The notes below the pieces were generated by a model. It was not told the DNA's origin. It searched no databases and was given only the letters and a program-made list of their open reading frames with translations. Shown here piece by piece: positions 23,050 through 34,389 of a stretch of 64,000 nt of DNA. This DNA comes from Dugong dugon (Eukaryota > Chordata > Mammalia > Sirenia > Dugongidae): positions 43,009,501-43,073,500 of the forward strand of contig CM057482.1 of assembly GCA_030035585.1 (NCBI GenBank), written 5' to 3'. The first letter of the stretch is position 1; each line of letters starts with the position of its first letter. The translations under genes and the position numbers were made by a program.

Positions 23050-23598
23050 TGTCTTAAGCTGGGTTCTCTAGAGAAGCAAAACTAATAAAGCATATAAATA
23101 GATACAGAGAGAGATTTATATCAAAGAAATGGCTCATCTGGTTATAGAGGCTGGAATGTCCCAAGCACGTGGGTTAGGATAGAGGCTTCTCCTGATTCAC
23201 GTAGCCTCAGGGGCTGGTGAACCCACGATCAGCAAGTCAGAGAGCAGGGCTCTTGATCACAGGCTGTGAAGACTGATGAATCCCAAGGTCAGCAGGCAAG
23301 ACTGCAGATAAGCTGCTAGCTCAAGTCTCAAGAACCAGAGGTCAGAAGAACAGGAGCCAGCTGCAGGATCCAGAACAAGCAAAAGCCCACAAACCTTGCC
23401 AGAATGTCCACCTATATTCAATGCAGGCCACAGGCCCAAAGAAACTCCCTTTCAATTAACTGGCTACTCACAGCAGATCCCATCATGGAGGTGATCACAT
23501 TACATCAAATCTCATCATGGAAGTGACCACAACATTGTAAAACTGCCAAATCGCTGAGAATCATGGCCCAGCCAAGTTAACACACAACCTCACGGGTC
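23050..23598 (-). mobile_element. LTR-like repeat, family B, probably solo
   Basis: Plus-strand start ttaagctgggttctctagag and end cagccaagttaacacacaac are the reverse complements of the 3' and 5' ends seen at 51500-51868 and 61832-62703. Element orientation: 'tgtgttaacttggctg...' to '...ctctagagaacccagc'. About 550 bases with no internal coding region. I take it as an old ERVL/MaLR-related LTR; the class is uncertain. Confidence 0.6.
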
Positions 23599-23639
23599 AC
23601 GTGGGACAAGTACCAATCTGTCTACTAAGGCCAGGAATG

Positions 23640-24000
23640 TTTGTGCTGGATGTCTTGTGTGATATCAAATTTAATATATCCAGTTTTTTTGTCTTGGCAA
23701 CAATAAATCAAAAAATACAAAACAAAACATAATAACAACAACTTGTAAGTCATCTTTGACTTGTCCATTTTCTTCCTTGCCTGTGTTCCTTAACTTCATT
23801 CATTTCTGCCTCTGTTCCTAGATACGCCCGAAAGAAAAGTCCTTTTGATATTTTTCATAGGCTCCTGAAACAAGCTCCTCACAGATTTGTCCACTTCCTG
23901 TATCTCCTCTGCCCAAACCATCTTAAAAAAAAAAAAACTCCTGCAAATTATGTTTTCTGCAGTGCAGTTCTAATTATAGAAAGACTTTCTTTGGAAATAG
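23640..24000. other. Unique DNA
   Basis: No feature recognised apart from an A12 run near 23924-23936. Confidence 0.5.
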
Positions 24001-24002
24001 CC

Positions 24003-24246
24003 ATGGTTGCTAACATTATGGAGTGCTTCCCATGCAGCACCGTTTCTAAGAAGTTTATGTGATTTAAATCATCCAACCCTCATGACAACCCCAAGAAGCA
24101 GGTACTGTTATTACCCCCAATTAAAATGAGAAAACTAGGGCACATATAGATGAAGTGCTTACCATAGGTCATACAGCTTCTAAGTGGCAGAGCTAGGATT
24201 TAAGCCCAGGTGGTCTGGTTCTAGCATTGTGCTCTAACCAGTAAGT
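24003..24246 (-). mobile_element. MIR SINE
   Basis: ggagtgcttcccatgcagca, aaatcatccaaccctcatga, tactgttattacccccaatt, aatgagaaaactagggcaca and agtggcagagctaggattta follow the MIR consensus in reverse, ending with ctctaaccagta from the tRNA-like head. Confidence 0.88.
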
Positions 24247-24490
24247 GGTTCTACATCTATTCTGCTAGACTGTCTCTAATTCATTCAAACTCCTTCTGTG
24301 GTTCCCTATTCCCTTATGAATTCAACAGACACCTTAAGAACCTTTATAATATGAAACCAACCTACACTTTCCACTTCATATCCTTTTGAAGTGAATACTG
24401 TACTCTAGAAAACCTAGCCTATGTCATGAGCCCTAAAAATAACTCTACCGCAACCGAGCAATGCTTTTTACATTTCTAAAAGTCCCAGGG

Positions 24491-24815
24491 GAGGCATTGG
24501 TGGTTTAGCGGTAGAATTTTCACCTTCTATGCGGAAGACTCTGGTTCAATTCCTGGCCAATGCACCTCATGTGCAACCATCACCAGTCTGTCAGTGGAGT
24601 CCTGTGTGTCGCTATGATACTGAGAAGGTTTCAGTGGCTCTTCCAGACTAAGACAGTCTAGGAAGAAAAGCCTAGCCATCTACGCCTAGAAATCAACCAA
24701 GGAAAATACTATGAATCCCAACAGTCTGATCTGAAAACGATTATGGGGATGGTGCAGGACTGGGCAGGGTTTCGTTCCATTGTGCAGGGGTGTCACTAAC
24801 AACAACAGTAGCAAG
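24491..24815 (+). mobile_element. tRNA-Gly-derived SINE with RTE-like tail
   Basis: The head is a tRNA-Gly-like sequence; the body contains cacctcatgtgcaaccatca, ctgatctgaaaacgattatg and a tail of caacaacagtagcaag. Two more copies lie on the minus strand at 28991-29334 and 45062-45400, and these run into the RTE 3' block. It sits in the L2 between cccagg and gagtcccg, with agtccc possibly duplicated. Confidence 0.8.
24494..24563 (+). other. tRNA-Gly-like head of SINE (not a functional tRNA)
   Basis: The acceptor stem is complete: gcattgg pairs with ccaatgc. D-arm gtttagcggtagaat and T-arm ctggttcaattcctggc are present. The anticodon loop cttctat would give tct rather than gcc, and the anticodon stem is mispaired. 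It is embedded in a SINE, so it is a relic and not a gene. Confidence 0.75.
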
Positions 24816-25120
24816 AGTCCCGCTAACTGGTATCTGTATCCCAGCAAATTTCTGTTTCTCTTTTGAAGCTAAATCAATTACAAAACTATATTTGAAGCTT
24901 TTTCCCAATCCTTCCTGCTGTTCCTTGTTTTCATTAAGTCCCTAAAACAAGTTCGGGTCTCTTTAAATTATTCTAAAAGAATTCTCCCCGTTGTAGCCTC
25001 CCCTTGTTATATAATAAGATCCTTGTATCCGGACAGTGTTATTTTTGCTTCTGCAACCCCTACAGTGCCCAGCGTGCTGGTTTATACACAGAACAACACC
25101 TTGAATTAAATAAATCCCTT

Positions 25121-26807
25121 GAATTGCCTCCATGACATAGATGCAGTGTAATCAGGAATCCATTAATGCATGGTCATAGTACCCTCCCTTCCCCTTCCGC
25201 ACAAAACCCAACTCTTGACATATTTTGTATTTTTAATTTAGCCTATGTGGAATACGTTTGAAAAAAGTCTGTATTAGTGCCACGAACTTTCTGGAGTTGA
25301 GTGGCTTATTAAAGTGGTGAGCAGATGATTAAGTGTCTTAAAAATGATGCCTGATGTTGAGAATTACACAGATTGGATGAAATATACCCTTTTCTAATAA
25401 ACACAAAAGTACCCTGAGGGTAAAAATAAACCTCCTCCCTCACTGTCAAAATCTTGACCTTATGCAGTAAAGCAATCAATGCTTAAAAGAGAGAATGAAA
25501 TGCCAACGATGGGGACATTTTTAACTTGTACTGTCTTGCTTTATAGATTAAGACTTGAAGAGTTATGAAGTGATGCAAGCAAAGGACTTGCTTGGTGAAG
25601 GGGTCTGAAATTCTGAAAAATGACTTGTTGCCTAGTGGAAAGGTCCTATAATTCATGAGCACATTTCAGCAGCTAATGCAGTTGGTGATACTTTATAATC
25701 CTTACGCATTCCAGAGCCCTGGCTCTCTGAAGGTTAGACCTAAGGGATACACTTCAGAAAAGTTACATAAACAACTGTGAACCTTAGGCAGGGAAAATGT
25801 ACACTTTGAACATGTTGAAACTCTCCATATTAAGTCAGTTTAGCACTTTGATTAAAGAGTTTAATCAATCACCATCCTAAGCTGTTTATTAATCACTTTA
25901 TCAAGCAGTTGATGCATTGCCGGTTTTAATAGAATCCATTTATTTTGATTTCTACCTACTTCATCTTTTCAAAGGGCTTTTCGAATCAGCTGTGATAAAA
26001 AGGTGAGGAGAGGGAGAAGCAGAGGAAAAGAGAGTGGGAGAAGGTGGTTGCATCTAAAACCTGGCCAGAAATCTCGAACTGCACCTAAACGTACTTTATT
26101 ATCAACGCCCAACAATGACTTAGCCAATTTATTATGGGGAAAAAAAATGCTCCGGGGAGTGAATGTTTGGGTGAACCACACGGTTTAGCTCAGATAAACA
26201 CAGGCCATTCGTTTGCTTTCACACCTGACACCCACATGATATATGATCCTAATAAGATTAATCTCCCCACACCCCCAGCCTCGCTTTGTTCCAACTTATT
26301 TGTGAGCCTCCACTTTTCTTCATGGACATTTTCCCCACCTTGTGTTACAATTTGTGGTTAGAGTTAAAGCCCCTTGTTTCCTTACTACAAGGAAAACAAG
26401 GTTTGTGGGAATGAAACGTTTGTTATGTGACTTAAATTTTACTCAGAGGCTTTTAAACGTTCCTTATGCCTTATGCATAAAGGGAAGTGAGTCTTGAAAG
26501 ATAGCCACTCAGCCAAACACATCAGGTCTGAACACTGGACATAAACAGTGTGGGTCTGAAAGTGCTCCCCACACAGCTTCCATTCTCAGCCAGCTCTTCT
26601 CAACCAACGCCAGGAATTTGCAGGGGACAGTGGTTATCAGGCATTTCTTTTCATCCAATTCTTGTTGATGTAGCTTGCAGACATGACAAATATCACACAA
26701 ATATTTTAGTAGTATCTTTTATGTTTATCCAATTAAAAAAAATTCTATGAATACCTCCTATTCCATTTTTCCCCTCAAGAGGAAAATAATTCCAATGGGA
26801 AATATTA
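25121..26807. other. Repeat-free block, candidate conserved non-coding DNA
   Basis: About 1.7 kb with no interspersed repeat recognised. The centre (25830-25960) is rich in homeobox-type cores, for example ttgattaaagagtttaatca and tttattaatcactttatcaa. No open frame resembles a known protein. The absence of old MIR/L2 debris over this length is suggestive of constraint, not proof. Confidence 0.5.
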
Positions 26808-26821
26808 TCTTTTAAATATTA

Positions 26822-27024
26822 AAAAAAGACAGTTATCTTCAAGTCTATTCCAACCCATAGCAACCCTATAGGACAAAACAGAATTTCCCCATAGGATTTC
26901 CAAGGCTGTAATCTTTACAAAAGCAGATTGCTACAACTTTCTCTCTTGGAGTGGCTAGTGAGTTCCAACCACTGACCTTTTGGTTAGCAGCCAAGCACTT
27001 AACCACTGCACCACCAGTGATTCT
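26822..27024 (-). mobile_element. AfroSINE
   Basis: Plus strand reads tctattccaacccatagcaa, ccccataggatttccaaggc, accttttggttagcagccaa and ends ctgcaccaccagtgattc. tttaaatatta flanks it at 26811-26821 and 27027-27037. Confidence 0.93.
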
Positions 27025-27049
27025 TTTTTAAATATTAGTATTATGTTAT

Positions 27050-27261
27050 TTTTGTTGTTAGGTGCCATTGAGTAGGCCCCTGACTCATGGAGTAGGCGCC
27101 CGACTCAAACAGAGTAGAACTGCTCCATAGGGTTTTCTTGGCTGTAGTCTTTACAGAAGCAGATTGCCAGACCTTTCTTCTGAGACACTGCTGGGTGAGT
27201 TCGAACTGCCAACCTTTCAGTGAGCAGCCAATCACAAACTGCTGGTACTACCCAGGCTCCT
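27050..27261 (-). mobile_element. AfroSINE with internal 20-base duplication
   Basis: ttgttgttaggtgccattga tail, ccatagggttttcttggctg centre and ctacccaggctcc head. The tail block gagtaggc-cc-gactca is present twice in tandem (27070-27109, period 20). It lies 25 bases from the previous SINE in the same orientation. Confidence 0.9.
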
Positions 27262-27299
27262 GTTGGTGTCATAGGAAGGGAGAAATAATCTATTGTTTG

Positions 27300-27382
27300 G
27301 TGCATGTTTCACATTTTGGTGCCTGCTCCATATAATTTTGATAACAGCCCTATGAGGTAGGCAATTATAATCCCTGTTTTAC
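27300..27382 (-). mobile_element. MIR fragment
   Basis: aacagccctatgaggtaggc followed by aattataatccctgttttac matches the MIR centre in reverse. Confidence 0.65.
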
Positions 27383-27475
27383 TTAGCTGTGTTGTCCAAT
27401 ATAGTAACCACTAGACTCATGTGGCTACTGAGCACTAGAAATGTGGCTGATTCAAATTGAGATATGATGTTACAG
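27383..27475. mobile_element. MER5A-like hAT fragment
   Basis: ttgtccaatatagtaaccac, tagactcatgtggctactga and gcactagaaatgtggctgat match the MER5A end. Confidence 0.75.
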
Positions 27476-27567
27476 AGGATGAAGGATGTTGATTTCATTC
27501 ACTAGTAACTCTATGGTAGAGTCATTCTTCACGGAGGAGACATTTTTTCATCATCTTTTATTGTCAT

Positions 27568-27831
27568 CAAAAACTATGAGAGCAGCACAACTGGACTAAA
27601 CCAGAGCTAAGAAGTTTCCTGAACACAACCAAACACTTTGAGGGACAGAGTACCAGATGAGAAAGCAAAATGGTTGAATGGACACTGGAAATCCAGGGTG
27701 GAAATGAAGAGTGTGCTGTCACATTATAGGGAGAGCAACTAGGGTCACATAACAATGTGTGTATAAATTTTGTATGAGAAACCAACTTGAACTGTAAATT
27801 TGCACTTAAAGCACAGTTTAAAAAAAAAAAC
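27568..27831 (+). mobile_element. L1 3' end, 5' truncated with internal deletion
   Basis: aactatgagagcagcacaac, aagaagtttcctgaacacaa and, in shortened form, ggttgaatggacactggaaa, gagtgtgctgtcacattata and tgtaaatttgcacttaaagc, ending in an A11 tail. This follows the elephant L1 3' UTR type ending '...cacttaaagcacaataaaa'. A large internal part of that UTR is missing between cagagtaccag and the gaatggacac block. Confidence 0.7.
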
Positions 27832-28156
27832 TGTGAAAGCATTTCATTTTCTTGACACTTATTGGGTAGACACTAGGTTAGCTGGCAGGGATACAAAGAT
27901 CATAGAATAGTCCCTAATTCCAAAGGAGTATATAGTCCAGTTGAGGGGAGAGACCAAAACAAAACAAAACAAAACAAAAAAAAAAACCATCTGGTACTTA
28001 ACAGTGATTAAGCAATGCACAGGACATTATGGAACAAGAGAGCAGGGACTCAAACTTTCTGGAGGTGGAAGGTAAGAAGGTGAAGAGAGATCAGAGGTTT
28101 CTGGTGGAGAGAGCACCTAAGCTAAAGAATAAATGAGATGCAATACTAGGTTGTAA

Positions 28157-28362
28157 AGAGCCCTGGTGGCACAATGGCTAAGGACTCAGCTGCTAAGTGA
28201 AAGGTTAGCAATTTCTAACCAAAGAGTGGCTCCATAGGAGAAAAGGCCTGGTGATCTGCTCCTGTAATGAAAAAAGCCTAGGAAAACCTATGGGGCAGTT
28301 CTACTCTGTCCTATAAGGTCACTATGAGTCGGAATCGACTTGACATCACACAACAACCCCAA
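28157..28362 (+). mobile_element. AfroSINE
   Basis: agagccctggtggcacaatg head, aaaggcctggtgatctgctc centre, ggggcagttctactctgtcc and tail with acaacaacccc. Confidence 0.93.
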
Positions 28363-28990
28363 CAAGAATAGGTTTTACTTTACCTTATAGACCTGGGGAG
28401 AGCATTGGGGGCTAGGTGGGGATTGATGGGAGAGAAGAGCCATCTCAGGTGGAGGTGGAGCTGAGGCAGAGACAAGAAGATAGGAAAGCAACTTGGAGGA
28501 TGAGGGGATTTGCAATGTTCTGGCATACGTTTGGGAATGACAGAAACAGTGCTGGTCAGTTAGGAAGGTCTTCCCCATGGGAAGTTCTAAATGTCATGTA
28601 AAGGATTTAGTCTTTATTCTGTAGCCTAAAGGAAACTACTGCCATGTTTTTAGTGGAGTGATGAGGTCAGATTTACACTTGAGATCTGTCACTCTGGTGG
28701 GTATACATGGAGAATGAATTTGATATGGACAGAGTGGAGGAAGACCCATGTAAACTCTGGCAGCAGTCCAGATGAGTAATGATAAGGAATGGAGAGGAGG
28801 CTCCACATTCTACATTTAACTGGAAGGTAAGATCAGCAGAAACCATTATTGCATGAATGTGGGATCCTCAGAAGGGTGGCTGGCTTGTGTGACAGAGATT
28901 GTGATCAGACGAGAGGAAATAGGCTTAGGGGAAAAGAGGATGAGTTCAGTTTTTGCTACAATGAATTTGAAATGTCTATGGACAGCCAGA

Positions 28991-29334
28991 TTGTTGTTGT
29001 TGTTAGTTGCTGTTGAGTCTGCCGCTGACCCATGGCCATCCCATGCAAAATAGAATGAAACACGGCTCACTCCTGCAGCATCCTCATGACTGATTGTGGA
29101 TCGGACCATTGTGATCCATAGGTTTTCACTGGCTGATTTTTGGAAGTATATCACAAGGCCTTTCTTTCTAGTCTGTTTTGGTTTGGAAGCTCTGCTGAAA
29201 CCTGTTTAACATCAGAGCAACACGTAAGGTTCCACTAACAGAGAGGTGGTGGCTGTACATGAGGTACTTTGGCTGAGAATCTAACCCAGGTATCCCTTAT
29301 GGAAAGTGAGAATTATACCACTGAACTGGTGGTT
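28991..29334 (-). mobile_element. tRNA-Gly-derived SINE with RTE-like tail
   Basis: Starts (ttg)n then gttagttgctgttgagtctg and the RTE-like block; later gatccataggttttcactgg; and ends with the reversed tRNA head: ctaacccaggtatcccttat and taccactgaactggtgg. agatt may be the target duplication. Confidence 0.8.
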
Positions 29335-30699
29335 GGAGATTTCATTCTGCAGATCAAAGGTAAATCTTGGACTGGAGAGTCATACTTTGGAGGTTCATGA
29401 GGATATAAAGTAGGTGGATAATCACCCATGGAGAGGAGGGGACAAGAACTCCACTCTGGAATGAAGTTGATTGGTAGACAAAGCAGCAGAGAGGTCTGGT
29501 CAGAGGGCTGCGGAGGTGGATCTGTTGGCTTTAGCAGGGAGGATGTCATTAGGTATTGGAAGGCAGCTCACAGGGCATTGCAGAGTCACTGGATGTGGGC
29601 AAGAATGAAGTTCCATTGAGAAAGGGAGAAAAGAGTTTGGATAGTGGCTAGAAAGAAAATAGGGTCCAAGGAGATTTTTAAAAATAAATGTGTGTATGAG
29701 CTTGTTTGTTTGTTTAAATAAGGAAGAGGCTTAGAACTATTTTAGGACAAAGAGTAGAAGCCAGGAGATAATGACTAGTAGACTTAGCTTCTGTACAAGA
29801 GAGACAGGATCTGGGTTGAAGGCACAAGTGGGAGTTTGGGCTCTGAGCAGGCCAGGTCCCCGAGCTGACCGAGACTGCACAAAGGGAAGCGAGAGGGATG
29901 TAGGTACAGGTGTGTTTGTAAGCAGGGCAGAAGATCATTGACGAATGAGGTATGACTTTCCACTGTGAGGTGAGCTTCCATGACCGTCTGATGGTACTAG
30001 TCAGTAGGAGGATACGAGTAGTCACTGACTGAAAACAAATTCAAGAGTTGGTGGGAAGTGAGGAGAGACTAGCTGAGTGGCTTTCCACAGATTCCAGGCA
30101 TGCAGCCTTGGAAGCAGCAAAGGCAGAACATAGTGGCCACAGGGCAGTATTTGGCTGGATGGCTTGGGTTGGATGTCAGGGTTGCAGGAGAATAAAAGGC
30201 GCTGGTAAAAGAGTATTTCAGATGGTCATGATGAGATCCTAGCTGGGCTGGTAAGGAAGAGCAGCTAAGTAGTGGTAAATGGATGGAACAAACTGGAGAG
30301 ACAGATAAAATCCTTTCCAAGGATTTTAAAGAATGAGTATTTCTGATTTATTTAACTTGTAGTTCCCATGGTTAGTTACTTGTATTATAGTTTTCTAAAG
30401 GAGAAACCAAGGCACAAAAGGCTATTTCCTAAAGAAACTAGCATTAAGTTGTCACGATCTGAAGTTTAGGGATTACGGCATTTACATTTTTATATACCTA
30501 GTAAAATGAATAGGCGTTAAATCAATATGAATAAAACAAAACCTAGACCTATGTCTTTAGCATCCTAGTCTGCAAGTTCACACAGGGCACACTATTACAC
30601 ATAGAAATGAGGAGAAATCTGCATAGAAATATTAAAATGATATGATAATTAACTTTATTATTTAAATGTCATATGAATCAATTATTTCCTGCTAATACC

Positions 30700-30945
30700 T
30701 TAGATTTGACCTTTGCTACCTCTAGGACTTGGGCAAGGCAGTTGACCTTTGTAAGCCTTTCTGGGACCCTCAGATGGAAGAAGCCAGTTTTTTCTCTGTG
30801 GCCCCACTATGGCCCACATGGCTACCTCAGCTCCTAATCCTTTTGTGCAGCAGGACCTGGGTTTTACTGATCTTTGTACATGAGCAGCTACCTCTGGCCC
30901 TCGTGCACAGGAGATGCTCAATAAATGGTTATCAAACCGGTGAAT
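30700..30945 (+). mobile_element. L2/MIR-like remnant
   Basis: ctctaggacttgggcaaggc near the start and gctcaataaatggttatcaa near the end resemble old LINE2/MIR 3' blocks. Strongly diverged. Confidence 0.4.
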
Positions 30946-31334
30946 GAATGGGGTATAAAATGAGAGGATTGAACTGGGTGATCTCGTAGAGACCTTCTAG
31001 CTAAGTGTCTCTCACAGGCTGTCATGGCCATCTCAAACGCTCTGTGATAGATCACAAAGATTACAGTCCTTCTCTTCATTCTGGCCATTCTAACGCCTGG
31101 ATAACAGAAATCCCAAACACGTTTAGGGATGGGATGTTATCCCAGAAGAGTTGATTATCTTTCTAATTTACTGTTTCTAGCTCTCCTCTCCTCTCCTCCT
31201 CTTCCCTTACCCTCCTTCTCCAAAGTTAACTATTTTTCCCTCAGCTGTCTGTGAGCACTCATCCTTTGTCCTTCTTCACTGATGCTCTTCTCAAAGATGG
31301 TATTTTCTTAGACTACTTTTTTAAAAACCTGTGG

Positions 31335-31336
<2 letters not shown>
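30946..31336. other. Unique DNA
   Basis: The first 60 bases (aaatgagaggattgaactgg) may belong to the preceding repeat. Pyrimidine-rich patch at 31180-31225. Nothing else recognised. Confidence 0.5.

Positions 31337-31400
<64 letters not shown>
31337..31400 (+). repeat. (GT)n microsatellite
   Basis: Two GT runs separated by gaatgtat. Confidence 0.97.
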
Positions 31401-31729
31401 CAGAAGCAGGAAGATCATGGACAAAGGTTTGCACCATTGAAGTGAAAATCTCACCTCACAGATTTATCAGGAGCCAGCCCTACTTCTCAGACTGGACAAG
31501 AGAACATTGGAACCTTACGAGGCCCAAGTAGAAATATTTTTTTTCCAATTATAATTGTATATCTACCCAATCATTTAGGCAGTCAAGTTTTCTTTTTAGC
31601 TCTTATATCAATCTGTATGCCGGTAGGACTTCCTGCATAGGTTCACCTCTGTGAGGATTCAATAAATTGTGTGTGGATACTTGGAGGGGTATATGAGATC
31701 AGTATTATGGTTAGTGAAAGCTTAGAGAT

Positions 31730-31861
31730 TGAGAAATTTCCTTAAATTTAATTTCCTAATTCTGAAATAGGGAAAAGAATACCTACCTCACAGGGTTTTA
31801 TCACAGCTAAACAATGCATTGAGGGAATAAATCCTGGCCATAATCAAAGCAGGTGGTCTAT
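31730..31861 (+). mobile_element. MIR fragment, interrupted by a SINE
   Basis: aaatagggaaaagaatacct and acctcacagggttttatcac match the MIR 3' half; the AfroSINE follows at once. Confidence 0.65.
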
Positions 31862-32032
31862 CAAAAAATAAAATAAAAAATAAACCCGTTGTTGGAGTCG
31901 ATTCTGAATCATAGTGACCCTACAGGACAGAGTGGAACTGTCCCATAGGGTTTCCAAGGAGGAGCTGGTAGATTCGAACTGCTGGCCTTTTGGTTAGCAG
32001 CTGAACTCTTAACTACTGAGCTACCAAGACTC
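31862..32032 (-). mobile_element. AfroSINE
   Basis: A-rich tail on the left, then gttggagtcgattctgaatc, ccatagggtttccaaggagg and gagctaccaagactc. Target-site duplication caggtggtctat at 31850-31861 and 32033-32044. Confidence 0.95.
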
Positions 32033-32253
32033 CAGGTGGTCTATAAGTGGTGGAAATTTTGAGAATGGGTGAATGATGCGTGAGTATCAGAAAGTGCTTA
32101 CCAAAAATATTAAATAGAAAAGAATTACTCCACTGAGTAGAGATCAATGCAACGAAAAAAAGTAATGATCTGAGTAAGTGTCTGTATGCGGATAAAGAAA
32201 GAATGAAAGATACTGATCTTCACAAGGCAGGCTAATTGCTATAATAAGTCAAA

Positions 32254-32447
32254 AAGGAAAAAAAAAGCCAAAATTATTGCCGTTAAGTCGATTCCAACCC
32301 ACGTAGACCCCCATGTGTGTCAGAGTAGAACTGCCCCAAAGGGTTTTCAATGGCTGATGTTTCAGGAGTAGGTTGCAAGGCCTTTCTTCCACAGTGCTGC
32401 TGGGCAGGCTTGAACAGCCACCCCTTAGGTTAGCAGACCTCCACAAA
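32254..32447 (-). mobile_element. AfroSINE, longer subtype
   Basis: ttgccgttaagtcgattcca, cccatgtgtgtcagagtaga and ggttgcaaggcctttcttcc blocks on the plus strand; the head is degraded. Confidence 0.9.
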
Positions 32448-33011
32448 TTAATCGTTCCATCTGGGGATCTAAGTGTTATAATAAACAACCTATATAACAT
32501 AGCGTCTAAACATAATTAAAGTTGACTTCTCGTTCCTGGTTAAGAAGTACATTTCAGGGTTGGCAGGGGGATAGGAGAAGCATTATACTGGACACTGTCG
32601 GCTTTAACCATGTCCTTGTAGGTCATTGTGGAAGAGAAAGAGTAAGGGAGAAAAACCGCACAGAATTTGATGAGAAACCTGCATGTGTGATTCATCCTTC
32701 CTTTGGCCAGAACTCAGAGATCACCTGGCCCCAGCCTGACTGCCAAGGAGGCTGGAGAATGTCAAATGTCCAGAAAAAAGAACCATTTGTGTAAGCATCT
32801 AGACCATCTCTGCCATAATTCATCCTTTGGTCACCAAATTCTACTCTTCCTCTGAAATATAGAGCACATTCAGCCCCATTTCAAGAGAGACACCCTAAAG
32901 CCTCATCCAATCAGTCATACATCCTGTTCAAAGGCCAGGATATTCATGTGATGCACAGCCCTTTCCACCAGGTCTAGAAATAGCTTCTCATGGTCTATTG
33001 AATTTATGAGT
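32448..33011. other. Unique DNA
   Basis: The 90-codon ORF at 32522-32794 has no recognisable family. Nothing else seen. Confidence 0.5.
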
Positions 33012-33218
33012 TTTTTTTTAAAAAGTTACTGTTGAGTCAATTCCCACTCATGGAGACCCCACATGTGTCAGAGTAGAACTGCTCCATAGGGTTTTCAAAG
33101 GCTAATTTTTCAGAAGTAGATTGGAAGGCCTTTCTTACTAGGTGCCTCTGGGTGGACTCAAACTTCCAACCTTTCAGTTAGCAGCCAAGAATGTTAACCA
33201 TTTACATACACAGGGACT
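33012..33218 (-). mobile_element. AfroSINE, longer subtype
   Basis: agttactgttgagtcaattc, catgtgtcagagtagaactg and agattggaaggcctttctta, then aacctttcagttagcagcca and the head cacagggactt. Confidence 0.92.
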
Positions 33219-33235
33219 TCTCAGTCGTCTCTCCA

Positions 33236-33390
33236 TTAAAAAGAAACCGTTGAGTCGATTCCAACTCATAGCGTCTCTATAGACAAAGTAGAACTGCCCC
33301 ATAGGGTTTCCAAGGAGTGGCTGGTGGGTTTGAATGGCTGACCTTTTGGTTAGCAGTCGATCTCTTAACCACTGTGCCACCAGGGTTCCT
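33236..33390 (-). mobile_element. AfroSINE, short subtype
   Basis: aaaccgttgagtcgattcca, ccccatagggtttccaagga, accttttggttagcagtcga and gtgccaccagggttcc. It lies 18 bases from the previous SINE in the same orientation. Confidence 0.95.
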
Positions 33391-33442
33391 CACTGGTCCC
33401 TATCACCCCTAAAATGCCACTGGGCAGACCTTGCAAGAACTC

Positions 33443-34210
33443 TTAACCTGGGGTGAGAGGTGTTCCAAGTTTAGGCCTGCTGTCTAGGATGAGCTCCCTT
33501 TTCCAGTGTTCAGAGTCCCTCTTCCACACTATGGGAGTTTTCTTGTTGTCTGTTGTTGTTCTGGACCACATTTGAAATAAGCTTTGAGGAGGTCGACCTC
33601 CTTGGAGGCAACACAGCTTATGTAGCTTACTTTTTACCCAAGGGTTGTTTGAGGGCTTTGCCAAACAACTAGTCTTTTTAGGCCAGAATTACGGTTTTCA
33701 TGGTGGCACAATTCTTTTAGAAACTTAGTAGGCTGCTAATGTATTTGTTTCTCATCAGTTCTGTGTTAGTAACCACACCCAAAGTTTCTTCGAGATCTTG
33801 TCTCATTTCTGTGTTTCCTAGCTCTTAAGTCTCTCTTAATTTACTGATGGCTGCCATGAATGGGAAGACCACACCCTTCATCTGATCTGTCTTTCAAGAC
33901 TGAGACATTGTTCCACTAGGACATCTCACTGGGCTTTTGTCCCTGAAAGCCTTTCTTAATCCTATTACTTACCCTTCAGTTTCTTGAAACAGTCGTTCTG
34001 ACCCAGCATACTTTTGGACTCTGTATTTCTTTTCAATTCTGCTTGCAAAGCAGTCGGTACTTTCCTGAGCTCATTTCTTTCATCAAATACCTTGTTGAAT
34101 GCAGCCAGTAATAACCAAAGCAGAGTATTAACATTCTGTGCTCTAACTTCTTCCCTCAGAGCCATAATCTCAGCAAACACATTGTCTGTGTACAAATTTA
34201 CAGAAGACAT
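33443..34210 (-). pseudogene. Possible endogenous-retrovirus gag remnant
   Basis: Two open segments on the minus strand. The first (34210-33965, 81 codons) has a charged, helix-like stretch (FNKVFDERNELRK, then LQAELKRN) ending LGQNDCFKKLKG, an order that recalls the end of a gammaretroviral capsid running into the nucleocapsid. The second (33664-33443) contains KRDSEHWKREL, which recalls the HWKREC end of a zinc knuckle with its cysteines lost. In another frame there is FKCG. Stops and about 300 unreadable bases separate the two. The resemblance is weak. The sequence could also be an unrelated exon: a donor-like ggtaagt follows the first segment. Confidence 0.3.
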
Positions 34211-34389
34211 CAGTTTTATAAAATATTTTGCTACTACCTAACATTGATTTCCTGCCATCCAGCCAGTTATATCTCTTTCTTCATCAACTTTCTGCCAAGG
34301 GAATTTGATATGATTGAAGGTTCTGACTTGGCAGCTCTCTAGTACAAAGGGCCCTGTTCTACATTAGGTGGGCTATATTAAAGAAAAAC

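Larger units (their letters stand above)
24290..25120 (+). mobile_element. L2 LINE 3' end, split by tRNA-Gly SINE
   Basis: Left part includes ccttctgtggttccctattc; the right part includes cctaaaacaagttcgggtct, ccctacagtgcccagcgtgc and ends ttgaattaaataaatccctt. A younger SINE at 24491-24815 separates the two. Confidence 0.6.
27840..30340 (+). mobile_element. Ancient long interspersed repeat (class not assigned), interrupted twice
   Basis: Markers in order: ggtagacactaggttagctg, ggcagggatacaaagatcat, ctttattctgtagcctaaag, gtcagatttacacttgagat, ggcagcagtccagatgagta, gatgagttcagtttttgcta and tgactttccactgtgaggtg. The same order of blocks is familiar from a common mammalian repeat, but I cannot name it. 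An AfroSINE and a tRNA-Gly SINE are inserted. An (aaaac)n patch is at 27957-27988. Confidence 0.5.

Noticed and set aside
24494..24563. Functional tRNA gene
   Set aside because: Anticodon stem mispaired, anticodon changed, and the sequence continues directly into a SINE body.
31337..31400. GT tract as a regulatory Z-DNA element
   Set aside because: Ordinary microsatellite; no supporting context visible.
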